From COE1 sp949066965 (lineage in GTDB: Bacteria > Bacillota > Clostridia > Lachnospirales > Lachnospiraceae), in the NCBI GenBank assembly GCA_949066965.1, contig CARTDA010000017.1, positions 7,719 through 71,718 of the forward strand: DNA of 64,000 nt. The letters are read 5' to 3'. Below the pieces are notes generated by a model. It saw only the letters and a program-made list of their open reading frames with translations, was not told where the DNA came from and did not search any database. Below are positions 43,905 through 52,248 of the stretch, piece by piece. The number at the start of each line of letters is the position of its first letter. Within the stretch, counting starts at the first letter, position 1. Position numbers and translations under genes: made by a program.

Positions 43905-44047
43905 GATTCCGCTTTGCGGAATCTCAAATCAGTGCGGAGAATGCCCATATTTTGGGCATTCTCCTGTGTGAGACATAGAACTTCTCCGCGAAACAGCCAT
44001 TGCTGTGAGTGGAAATTGCTGAAAGCAATTAGAAGTTCTTCTCACAC
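43905..44047. repeat. multi-hairpin element between the ftsL-like and PBP genes
   Basis: In order: GATTCCGC/GCGGAATC (43905-43923, loop TTT); a 12-bp stem GGAGAATGCCCA/TGGGCATTCTCC (43936-43964); then a large inverted repeat with GTGTGAG/CTCACAC (43966-43972 and 44041-44047) and AGAACTTCT/AGAAGTTCT (43977-43985 and 44031-44039) enclosing AATTGCT/AGCAATT with loop GAA. The segment CCGCGAAACAGC...AGTGG resembles part of the MITE-like element at 27986-28122. No gene seen. Confidence 0.55.
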
Positions 44048-44072
44048 TACACTCTTCTGATAAACATTCCAT

Positions 44073-44126
44073 AGCGGTTCAGAGACAGCGCCATGCAATA
44101 TGGCATGCCTGTCCCTGAACTGTTAC
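44073..44126. repeat. short GTAACAGTTCAG-family hairpin
   Basis: CTGTCCCTGAACTGTTAC (44109-44126) pairs imperfectly with GCGGTTCAGAGACAG (44074-44088), with inner GCCAT/ATGGC (44090-44104). The end CTGAACTGTTAC is identical to the right end of the 27986-28122 element. It begins 12 bases from the ftsL-like stop and may work as a transcript-end hairpin. Confidence 0.5.
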
Positions 44127-44137
44127 TGGCACTTATG

Positions 44138-44674
44138 CTATTTTGGTATTTCGCTGTACTGGCGCACATAATCATTTCCCTCGCCAGTATACTGCACTAC
44201 CTGTCCCTCCTTCGCATATTTCATCCCAAGCTCATTGACGGCGATTCGTTTTATCTCCTCCAGGTCAACGCTGCTCATAATTTTCGTATAGGTCTCATCA
44301 TTTGCAAGCTTCATTTCATTGAGCTGGCTCTCCAGACTTGAAATATTGTTGATATGGTTTGTGATATCTGATTGCAGCTTAATATAGCTCATAAGCACAC
44401 AGCAGACAATAACAAAGGCTGCGGCCGCAACGGCTATATATCCCATGTTCATTGGAACAGCCTTCACAACATTTCTGCGCGCGGAACGTTTCTGTGCTAC
44501 AGTCCTTGCATGCTGCCGTTTTTCGGATGCGGGCTGCAGCTTTCTTACCGCGCTTCCATCTACATAGCTATCATACATCCTGTCCGTTCTGTTTCCAGAC
44601 CTTCCGCTTCTGCCATGACTGCCCCTGTTTTGTCTGTTCGTGCCTGTCCTCGTAGGCAAACTGTCATGTCTCAT
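44138..44674 (-). CDS. FtsL/DivIC-like cell division protein
   Basis: The 178-residue product has a basic cytoplasmic start (about 1-70), one membrane helix (about 75-98, YIAVAAAAFVIVCCVLM), a short coiled coil (about 100-130) and an FtsL-type C-terminus with LEEIKRIAVNELGMKYA. Sequence is poorly conserved in this family, so the call rests on topology and its position between rsmH and a class B PBP. It would link FtsQ and the PBP in the divisome. Confidence 0.8.
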   Translation of the reverse strand: MRHDSLPTRTGTNRQNRGSHGRSGRSGNRTDRMYDSYVDGSAVRKLQPASEKRQHARTVAQKRSARRNVVKAVPMNMGYIAVAAAAFVIVCCVLMSYIKLQSDITNHINNISSLESQLNEMKLANDETYTKIMSSVDLEEIKRIAVNELGMKYAKEGQVVQYTGEGNDYVRQYSEIPK

Positions 44675-44708
44675 TTTTCATACCCTTTCTTTTTCATAAT
44701 ATATCCCT

Positions 44709-45656
44709 CTAAATATGCTCAAAAACTCTAAGCTTTGCACTTTTCGACCTTGTATTTACCTCCATTTCTTCCTCTGATGGTAATATCGGTTTCCGCGGCG
44801 CCATTTTCCCATATGGAATCTTCCCGCATACACAGACCGGAAATTCCGGCGGGCATGTGCATGGATTTTCCATCTCCCTGAAAAAATTTTTCACAATCCT
44901 GTCCTCAAGCGAGTGGAACGTAATAATACACAGCCTCCCCTGCGGATTGAGCATATTCACAAAATCCTCCAGGGAGCCTTTGAGTACGTCCAGCTCATGA
45001 TTGCACTCAATCCGTATTGCCTGAAACGTCCGCTTGGACGGATGTCCGCCCGATGCCCGCATTTTTGCAGGTATTGCCGCCTTGATAATCTCATTTAATT
45101 CAAAAGTCGTCTCTATTGTTTTCTCTGCCCTTGCCTGCACAATATGCTTCGCAATATTTTTGGCAAACTGATCCTCCCCATAGTCCCTTATGATCCTGTA
45201 CAGCGACTGTTCATCATATCCGTTCACAATATCCCGCGCAGTCAGCTTCTGCCGCTGGTCCATGCGCATATCGAGCGGGGTATCATATTTGTAAGTAAAT
45301 CCCCTCTCCACCGTGTCGAGCTGATATGATGACACGCCCAAGTCCAGCACAATGCCGTCAACGTGACTCACACCTTTTTCTTTCAGTGCTTCCCTTGCAT
45401 TACAATAATTGTTTCTGATTATTGTAACCTTGTCTCCAAACTCTTCCAACCGCTTTCCCGCCGCCTTTATGGCTGCCTCATCCTGGTCGATTCCATAAAA
45501 ACGCCCTTTGTCACCAAGCCGCCTGCACACCTCATATGCATGGCCTCCACCCCCAAGGGTTCCATCCAGATAGGTGCCATCTGGTTTTATGCGCAGTACC
45601 TCGATTGTCTCTTCAAGTAATACTGATGCGTGATTAAACTCCGTTATTTCTGACAT
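44709..45656 (-). CDS. rsmH: 16S rRNA (cytosine-1402-N4) methyltransferase
   Basis: Methylates N4 of C1402 in the 30S P-site. The 315-residue product has HASVLLEE, the SAM-binding DGTLGGGGHAYEV, LDLGVSSYQLD, PLDMRMDQ, HPSKRTFQAIRI, ITFHSLEDRIVKNF and the zinc-like CTCPPEFPVCVC region. It follows mraZ and precedes the ftsL-like gene as in the usual dcw order. Confidence 0.96.
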   Translation of the reverse strand: MSEITEFNHASVLLEETIEVLRIKPDGTYLDGTLGGGGHAYEVCRRLGDKGRFYGIDQDEAAIKAAGKRLEEFGDKVTIIRNNYCNAREALKEKGVSHVDGIVLDLGVSSYQLDTVERGFTYKYDTPLDMRMDQRQKLTARDIVNGYDEQSLYRIIRDYGEDQFAKNIAKHIVQARAEKTIETTFELNEIIKAAIPAKMRASGGHPSKRTFQAIRIECNHELDVLKGSLEDFVNMLNPQGRLCIITFHSLEDRIVKNFFREMENPCTCPPEFPVCVCGKIPYGKMAPRKPILPSEEEMEVNTRSKSAKLRVFEHI

Positions 45657-45722
45657 ACATGGTCTCCTTTCTGGAGTATTCCATCTGGCACATATGACCG
45701 TAATCCGGCAGACCGGATCCCA

Positions 45723-46154
45723 CTATATCATGAGTCCCAGCCCAGACATATGCTCTGCGATATCATCCATATCGTCGTACTCCGAAGCTTCCTCCCACCT
45801 TTCTTTGCCCCAGATTTCGATGCGTCCCCCTACTCCTATGAGGACAACCTCCTTATCCAAGGCAGCAAACTCCCTTAACACGGACGGTATCAGTATTCTT
45901 CCCTGCTTGTCCACTTCCACGTTCGCAGCACCTGCGAGAAAGAAACGGACAAACTTACGGGATTCCTTGTTCATAAGCGGTAAAGCCTTCAGCTTTTCTT
46001 CAAAAGCGGACCATTCAGTGTTATCGTACACAAACAGGCAGCCATCCAGCCCCTTCGTCACCACGAAATCATCTCCCAAAACTTCGCGGAACCTTGAGGG
46101 AATAATCAGCCTGCCCTTCGCGTCAATCGTATGATTGTATTCACCCATGAACAT
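45723..46154 (-). CDS. mraZ: transcriptional regulator MraZ
   Basis: SpoVT/AbrB-fold regulator that binds repeats upstream of the dcw operon. The 143-residue product has two DxxxR units: DAKGRLIIPSRFR and DKQGRILIPSVLR, each with the expected conserved sequence. It is the first gene of the dcw run. The ATG at 46154 has AGGTGATT upstream and gives the usual FMGEYNHT start; the frame to 46238 overlaps the promoter and is rejected. The four boxes at 46162-46202 are its likely own target. Confidence 0.94.
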   Translation of the reverse strand: MFMGEYNHTIDAKGRLIIPSRFREVLGDDFVVTKGLDGCLFVYDNTEWSAFEEKLKALPLMNKESRKFVRFFLAGAANVEVDKQGRILIPSVLREFAALDKEVVLIGVGGRIEIWGKERWEEASEYDDMDDIAEHMSGLGLMI

Positions 46155-46161
46155 GCAATCA

Positions 46162-46202
46162 CCTACCACTTCGAACCACTTCGTTCCACTTTCTACCACT
46201 TT
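46162..46202 (-). promoter_or_regulatory. four MraZ boxes with 10-bp spacing
   Basis: On the minus strand AAGTGG occurs four times at exact 10-base steps (AAGTGGTAGA, AAGTGGAACG, AAGTGGTTCG, AAGTGGTAGG). MraZ binds repeated GTGG boxes at about one-turn spacing. They start just after the expected transcription start, so binding would block or modify transcription. Confidence 0.75.
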
Positions 46203-46209
46203 GATACCT

Positions 46210-46238
46210 ATTTTACATGAAAACCATGGAAAGTACAA
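46210..46238 (-). promoter_or_regulatory. dcw operon promoter
   Basis: On the minus strand TTGTAC (46233-46238), a 17-base spacer and TAAAAT (46210-46215). It is directly upstream of the MraZ boxes and 56 bases before the mraZ start. Confidence 0.7.
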
Positions 46239-46361
46239 GTCTTTATTTCGTTTTCGGACAGATGTGGCAAATTTTTTGTGAAAAAAATTGGTAAAAATCG
46301 GCTTTTTTGTTCAATATAGAGTATGCACAGTTTTTTTCTATACTATATATTGAAACACAAC

Positions 46362-46424
46362 AAAAAAAGTGGCGGACATTCCCATAAAATTTACCAGTAA
46401 ACTAATGGGAACTTCCTCCACTTT
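46362..46424 (-). terminator. polC operon terminator
   Basis: On the minus strand AAAGTGG (46418-46424) pairs with CCACTTT (46366-46372), with an inner TTCCCAT/ATGGGAA stem, followed by a T run of seven. It lies between the polC stop (46455) and the dcw promoter. Confidence 0.7.
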
Positions 46425-46454
46425 CATTTTACATATCGTTTCTGTCCACGGGCA

Positions 46455-49400
46455 TTATCCGACAAGGTCAAACAGGCTGATCTGGTTGGATTCCGGTATA
46501 TCGCCCAGAAGTCCCAGGTCTGCCATCAGGTCAATTACCGTCTTGGACACCTTTGTCCTGCTCCTGAAATCATCCTTTGACAGGAACGGGCCGTCCTTTG
46601 CCGCCTCCATAATCGCATCCGCCGCCTTCTCGCCGAGACCTTCAATGCTGTTCAGCGAAGGCATGACTTTACCATTTACAATCTGGAAGTTTCTTGAATG
46701 TGCCCGAAAAATGTCAATTGGTTCAAATTCAAATCCCCTCGCGTACATTTCCTGCACAATGCGCATATCCTTTACCGCATCCTGTTCTTTGTTCGACAGG
46801 CTGTCGCTGCGCCTTTTATAATCTGCCATGACACGTTCCAGATGCTCGCGTCCAAGGCACATGGTCTCATACGAAAATGCCGACGCGCGGATACTGAAAA
46901 ATGCGCAGTAATATGCCAGCGGATAATTTATCTTGCAGTATGCGATGCGCCACCCCATCATGACATAAGCCGCCGCATGTGCTTTTGGGAACATATACTG
47001 TATCTTTTCACACGACCACACGTACCAGTCCGGCACATTGTGTTCCAGCATATCCTTTTTCCACTCTGCCCAGTTTCCGCATTTTCCCTTTGCCACGGTT
47101 CCCTTCCGGACTGCCTCCATAATCTTGAACGACTCCTCCGAGTCAAGCCCCATGCCAATCAGGTAAGTCATAATGTCGTCACGCGTACAGATTGCCGTCG
47201 AAATCGTCGCCTTTCCCTCCTGAATCAGCGTCTGTGCATTACCTAGCCATACGTCAGTACCGTGCGAAAGCCCTGATATCCTGACCAGATCCGAAAAGTA
47301 CTTTGGCTGGGCATCAATGACCATCTGCATGGCAAAATCCGTACCAAATTCTGGAATTCCAAGGCATCCAAGCCTGCATCCCCCGATGTCATCCGGCGTA
47401 ATCCCCAGCGCAGACGTATTCTGGAAAAGTGACATGACCTCTTTGTCGTCAAGTGGTATCTCTGTCGGGTCTATCCCTGTCAGATCCTGAAGCATACGAA
47501 TCATTGTCGGATCGTCGTGCCCGAGAATATCCAGCTTTAACAGGTTGTGGTCTATGGAATGATAGTCAAAATGCGTCGTTACGGTATCGGTTGTCATGTC
47601 GTTTGCCGGATGCTGTACCGGTGTGAAGGAGTCAATCTCCTCGCCCACGGGCAGTACGACAATGCCGCCCGGATGCTGTCCTGTCGTCCGCCTGACACCG
47701 ACACATCCCTCGACAATCCTGTTAATCTCACTTGTGCGCTTATGCTTCCCGCGTTCCTCGTAATAATTCTTTACATATCCAAATGCAGTCTTATCGGCAA
47801 GCGTGCCAATTGTCCCGGCACGGAATGTCTGCCCATAGCCAAAGATTACTTCGGTATACTTATGTGCCTTACTCTGATATTCGCCCGAAAAGTTCAAGTC
47901 GATATCCGGCTCCTTGTTTCCCTTGAATCCAAGAAACGTCTCGAACGGAATGTCAAATCCATCCTTCACCAGTTTTTCACCACAAACCGGACAGTTCTTG
48001 TCCGGCATGTCACACCCTGCCATACCGGCAAACTTCTTCACATCATCTGAGTAGAAGTCACTGTAATGGCGGTTTTTGCAATAGTAATGCGGACTTAGCG
48101 GATTCACTTCCGTAATCCCCGCCATGGTTGCCACAAATGAAGACCCGACAGACCCCCTTGAGCCTACCAGATAACCGTCCTCCACTGATTTCCACACAAG
48201 CTTTTGCGCGATAATGTACATGACGGCAAATCCATTGCTGATAATGGAATTCAGTTCCCTTTTCAGCCTCGCCTCCACTATATCAGGAAGCTCGTCACCA
48301 TACATCTCATGCGCTTTCCTGTAACAGATATCCGTGAGCTGCTGGTCACTGTTTTCAATAACCGGCGGACATTTGTCGGGACGTACCGGCGCAATCCTGT
48401 CACACATATCCGCAATCCTGTTTGTGTTTGTAATCACAATTTCCTCTGCCTTTTCACTGCCAAGATAATACGCAAACTCATCAAGCATTTCCTCTGTAGT
48501 ACGCAGGTACAGCGGTGCCTGGTCATCAGCATCCTTAAATCCCTTTCCAGTCATTATGATTCGTCTGTAAACCTCATCCTCGGGGTCTAAAAAATGGACA
48601 TCACAGGTTGCGACAACCGGTTTATGGAACTGTTCCCCAAGCTTTACAACCCTTTTGTTCAGGGCTATCAGGTCGTCTTCCGAGTTAATATCCCGGTGCC
48701 GTTCCGACGAAATCATGAATTTGTTGTTGCCAATCGGCTGTATTTCCAGGTAGTCATAAAAACTCACGATGCGGGCAATCTGTTCCTCGCCCTGCCCGTC
48801 AAGCAGTGCACGGAATAGTTCTCCCGCTTCGCAGGCGCTCCCAATAATCAGTCCCTCCCTGTACTTTTCGATAAGGCTCTTTGGTATCAAAGGTCTTTTG
48901 TAAAAATACTTCAAATGCGACTGGGAAATCAGCCTGTATAAATTGATGCGTCCTGTCTGGTTCTTCGCCAGTATAATGATATGGTAGGAATGCAGCTTTC
49001 GCACCGCATCGACACTCGCCTTTCCCATGTCGTTGAGCTGCGCAAGCGTATTGATCTGCTCCTTTTTGAGCATCTCTATGAACCGGACAAAGATTTCCGC
49101 CGTACACTCTGCATCGTCAACTGCCCTATGGTGGTTTTCAAGGGATATCTTTAACGTCTTGGCAACCGCATCGAGTGTATACTTTGCCTGCCCTGTCAGC
49201 AGCGTCCTCGCAATTGCAACTGTGTCAACATACGTAAAATCTGCAGAAATGTTCTGCCGGCTCGCATTCTCCTTGATAAAGCCGACATCAAACCCCGCAT
49301 TGTGCGCGACAAGGACTGCATCGCCCACAAACGCCAAAAACTTCGGCAGCACCGTCTCTATCGTCTCCGCGTCAATCACCATGCTGTCATTGATGCTGGT

Positions 49401-50993
49401 AAGTTTTTCAATCTCAAACGGAATGGGCACCTCAGGATTTACAAAGGTAGAAAACCGGTCCACAATCTGTCCGTTTACCACCTTTACCGCACCGATTTCT
49501 ATAATGCGGTTGGTTACCGGCGAAAATCCCGTTGTCTCAATGTCAAACACCACATATGTCTCATCGAGCGTCTGCCCCCTGCCGTCCGTCACAATCTCCT
49601 TCAGATCGTCAACCAGATATCCCTCCACGCCATAGATGACTTTGAAATCATCACCATGGTCCAGGGCATGGTTCGCGTCAGGGAATGCCTGTACACATCC
49701 ATGGTCTGTAATGGCAATTGCCTTGTGCCCCCATTTTTTTGCACGCTTTATAATGTCCTTTACATCAGAGACACCATCCATGTCACTCATTTTCGTATGG
49801 CAGTGAAGCTCCACGCGCTTTCTGGCGCTGTTGTCCATGCGTGCTGTTGTAAAGTCAGGAATTTTCATCACGCCAATCACGGAGCCAATCGTTAGTTCCC
49901 TGTCAAATGTATCGTTGACCGTGACACCTTTCAGCCTTAAAAATGCCCCGACCTTTAAATCTGCCGTCAGTTCGGAAAGCTGCTCGTTATGCACAAACAT
50001 TTTCACCTTTATCGTGTCCGTGAAATCCGTTATCTCAAAGCTCACGATTGTCCGCTCGTTTCGGATTTCGCGTGTCTCGAGGGCACGCACCTTGCCGCGG
50101 ATGGTAACCTCACCCATTTCGCCCCAGATTTCCTCTATATTGATGCTCTCATCCTCAAAGTCACGTCCAAAAATGACATTGGGGTTATCGGAACGCTTAA
50201 GTGCCCTTTTCTGCATTCCTCTGTCACGAAATCCTCTGTCCGATGCCCTATCCGGTCTGTTGTATGATTTTTTCTCCGTCCCGGCAGAAACCGGTGTGCC
50301 GTTCTTCTCCAATGCCTGCGGTTTCATCTCCCCTGAAGGCTTCACTTCTCCTGCCATCGCTTCAGATGACGGCGACGCACTATTCCCCTGGCCATATTCT
50401 CCTCCGGCCTTTCCTTCCAGGCGGCTACTGATACCCGCAACAATTTTTTTAATGCGCAGTTCGTCGTCTTCTTTATATTTCCCGGTCTTTGCCTCTTTGT
50501 AGGAAGTCTCAAATTTCACCCGGAATCCGCACCGCTCGTTCAGGACCTTGTCCAGAATCCCGACAAGCTCCTCCTCCTTTGACTTCGCAATCACACTGTC
50601 CTCAAGGATTAACTCCATAACGTTATCTTCCGGAAAACGGATATCGGCCTGCCGGAACATGGTATAGAGCATATGTTCACATTCCTTCAGCTCCATCAGC
50701 ATGCTTTCCTTATACACACCCATCAGCTTCTCCGGCGTATATTGTTCCGACAAAATAAATTTTTCATATATTTTAACAATAAGATACTCCCGCGGAAAAA
50801 ACTGCCTTTTTATCTCATTTTCCACGGCATAAATGACTTCCTTTTCAATTAACCGCTCGCTTCGAATATAGATGCGCAGCAAATCCTTGCGCTTTGTCGC
50901 TGTAATTTTTTCCACAGCTACCTGCTCAAAAAAGTCCTTATGCACCCCTTCGAGCTTGAGATTTGGAAATGCTTCAAAAAATTTCTTTTCCAT
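46455..50993 (-). CDS. polC: DNA polymerase III alpha subunit, PolC type
   Basis: Replicative polymerase of low-GC Gram-positive bacteria. The 1512-residue product has an N-terminal domain (about 1-190), a Ser/Gly/Pro/Lys-rich linker (about 195-275), an OB domain (about 290-390), a PHP domain split by the DnaQ-type exonuclease (HCHTKMSDMDG, then VVFDIETTGFSP and VAHNAGFDV). The palm has PDIDLNFSGEYQ, a zinc site CPVCGEKL, and the C-terminus has helix-hairpin-helix DNA-binding and SLFDLV. Length is slightly above the usual 1430-1470, mainly in the linker. It follows ispG by 6 bases. Confidence 0.97.
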   Translation of the reverse strand: MEKKFFEAFPNLKLEGVHKDFFEQVAVEKITATKRKDLLRIYIRSERLIEKEVIYAVENEIKRQFFPREYLIVKIYEKFILSEQYTPEKLMGVYKESMLMELKECEHMLYTMFRQADIRFPEDNVMELILEDSVIAKSKEEELVGILDKVLNERCGFRVKFETSYKEAKTGKYKEDDELRIKKIVAGISSRLEGKAGGEYGQGNSASPSSEAMAGEVKPSGEMKPQALEKNGTPVSAGTEKKSYNRPDRASDRGFRDRGMQKRALKRSDNPNVIFGRDFEDESINIEEIWGEMGEVTIRGKVRALETREIRNERTIVSFEITDFTDTIKVKMFVHNEQLSELTADLKVGAFLRLKGVTVNDTFDRELTIGSVIGVMKIPDFTTARMDNSARKRVELHCHTKMSDMDGVSDVKDIIKRAKKWGHKAIAITDHGCVQAFPDANHALDHGDDFKVIYGVEGYLVDDLKEIVTDGRGQTLDETYVVFDIETTGFSPVTNRIIEIGAVKVVNGQIVDRFSTFVNPEVPIPFEIEKLTSINDSMVIDAETIETVLPKFLAFVGDAVLVAHNAGFDVGFIKENASRQNISADFTYVDTVAIARTLLTGQAKYTLDAVAKTLKISLENHHRAVDDAECTAEIFVRFIEMLKKEQINTLAQLNDMGKASVDAVRKLHSYHIIILAKNQTGRINLYRLISQSHLKYFYKRPLIPKSLIEKYREGLIIGSACEAGELFRALLDGQGEEQIARIVSFYDYLEIQPIGNNKFMISSERHRDINSEDDLIALNKRVVKLGEQFHKPVVATCDVHFLDPEDEVYRRIIMTGKGFKDADDQAPLYLRTTEEMLDEFAYYLGSEKAEEIVITNTNRIADMCDRIAPVRPDKCPPVIENSDQQLTDICYRKAHEMYGDELPDIVEARLKRELNSIISNGFAVMYIIAQKLVWKSVEDGYLVGSRGSVGSSFVATMAGITEVNPLSPHYYCKNRHYSDFYSDDVKKFAGMAGCDMPDKNCPVCGEKLVKDGFDIPFETFLGFKGNKEPDIDLNFSGEYQSKAHKYTEVIFGYGQTFRAGTIGTLADKTAFGYVKNYYEERGKHKRTSEINRIVEGCVGVRRTTGQHPGGIVVLPVGEEIDSFTPVQHPANDMTTDTVTTHFDYHSIDHNLLKLDILGHDDPTMIRMLQDLTGIDPTEIPLDDKEVMSLFQNTSALGITPDDIGGCRLGCLGIPEFGTDFAMQMVIDAQPKYFSDLVRISGLSHGTDVWLGNAQTLIQEGKATISTAICTRDDIMTYLIGMGLDSEESFKIMEAVRKGTVAKGKCGNWAEWKKDMLEHNVPDWYVWSCEKIQYMFPKAHAAAYVMMGWRIAYCKINYPLAYYCAFFSIRASAFSYETMCLGREHLERVMADYKRRSDSLSNKEQDAVKDMRIVQEMYARGFEFEPIDIFRAHSRNFQIVNGKVMPSLNSIEGLGEKAADAIMEAAKDGPFLSKDDFRSRTKVSKTVIDLMADLGLLGDIPESNQISLFDLVG

Positions 50994-50999
50994 CCGACC

Positions 51000-52052
51000 C
51001 TACTTCCAATTGTCCAGCTCATACTTCAACGTATTTGAAAGTTCTCGCTCCGGGACTTTCTTTATAATCTCTCCCTTTTTAATAAGAAGTCCTTCATCAA
51101 TCCCGCCAGCAATCCCAATATCTGCTTCCTTTGCTTCCCCTGGTCCGTTTACGGCGCATCCCATAACTGCAACCTTAATATCCAAGTCATACCCCTGTAC
51201 CATAGTTTCCACCCGATTCGCCAGCCCAATCAGGTCAATATTGGTTCTTCCGCAGGTAGGGCATGACACAACTTCGATGCCTCCTTTCCTAAGCCCGAGT
51301 GTGCGCAGTATCAGTCTGGCAGATTTTATCTCCTCCACCGGATCTCCCGTAAGCGAAACCCTGATTGTATCACCAATGCCCTGATTCAGTATAATCCCAA
51401 GCCCGACCGCTGACTTGATATTGCCGCTCGTAACCGTACCGGATTCCGTAATTCCCACATGAAGCGGGTACGGTGTCCTGCCCGCCAGCAGCTCATGGGC
51501 TTTCACACACATCATGACATCGGAAGACTTGATGCTGATAACCATGTTGTCATATCCCAAATCCTCTATAATATGCACCTTGTCAAGTGCACTTTCCACA
51601 ATTCCCTCGGCAGTGACACCATGATACCGCTCTACCAGCTCCTTTTCAAGCGAACCGCTGTTTACGCCCACCCGTATCGGAATCGCTCTCTCCCTTGCCA
51701 CTTTTACAACCTCGGCCACCTTCTCCCTGCTTCCGATGTTTCCGGGGTTGATGCGTATCTTATCCGCACCGTTTTCCATTGCGGCAATCGCCATCCTATA
51801 ATCAAAATGAATGTCTGCAACCAGCGGAATCGTTGTCTCCTTTTTGATGGCTGCAATCGCCCGTGCAGCCTCCATATCCGGCACTGTGCATCGGATAATT
51901 TCACACCCTGCCTCCTCAAGACGCTTAATCTGCGCAATTGTAGCTGCCGCATCCTGTGTCTTTGTATTCGTCATGGACTGTATTAAAATGGGGTTTCCCC
52001 CGCCGATCACCGCATCCCCAATCCGAACCACCTTTGTCTTATTCCTGTACAT
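51000..52052 (-). CDS. ispG: 4-hydroxy-3-methylbut-2-enyl diphosphate synthase IspG
   Basis: Iron-sulfur enzyme of the MEP isoprenoid pathway. The 350-residue product has the TIM-barrel N-terminus (MTNTKTQDAAATIAQI) and a C-terminal [4Fe-4S] domain with cysteines in SCPTCGRTNIDL and VAVMGCAVNGPGEA. ATG at 52052 has GGAGG; the frame to 52286 runs through a palindrome and is rejected. The palindrome's end lies 15 bases upstream of the start codon. In many Firmicutes proS holds this place in the operon. Confidence 0.95.
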   Translation of the reverse strand: MYRNKTKVVRIGDAVIGGGNPILIQSMTNTKTQDAAATIAQIKRLEEAGCEIIRCTVPDMEAARAIAAIKKETTIPLVADIHFDYRMAIAAMENGADKIRINPGNIGSREKVAEVVKVARERAIPIRVGVNSGSLEKELVERYHGVTAEGIVESALDKVHIIEDLGYDNMVISIKSSDVMMCVKAHELLAGRTPYPLHVGITESGTVTSGNIKSAVGLGIILNQGIGDTIRVSLTGDPVEEIKSARLILRTLGLRKGGIEVVSCPTCGRTNIDLIGLANRVETMVQGYDLDIKVAVMGCAVNGPGEAKEADIGIAGGIDEGLLIKKGEIIKKVPERELSNTLKYELDNWK

Positions 52053-52066
52053 ATTTACCTCCGTCC

Positions 52067-52230
52067 TAGAGCGTGTTTGAAAAATGCTTTCTGTCAGATG
52101 TGCGTCACAATTTGTGGGAGATTTGTGCCAAATGAAGGAGTCGTAGCGGGCTACGTCGACTGAATTTGGCGCAGATATCACGCAAAGTGGGACGTACAAA
52201 TGGCAGGAATGATTTTTCAAACACGCTCTA
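52067..52230. mobile_element. 164-bp near-palindromic MITE-like element
   Basis: Ends are perfect 19-bp inverted repeats (TAGAGCGTGTTTGAAAAAT at 52067-52085 and its complement at 52212-52230). The two arms stay similar almost to the centre at about 52148, so the RNA could fold into one long stem. TA is present at both outer edges, as expected for a TA-target (IS630/Tc1-like) element. No coding frame is seen. It fills the rseP-ispG spacer. Confidence 0.7.
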
Positions 52231-52248
52231 ATACAACTTTTGTCATTC

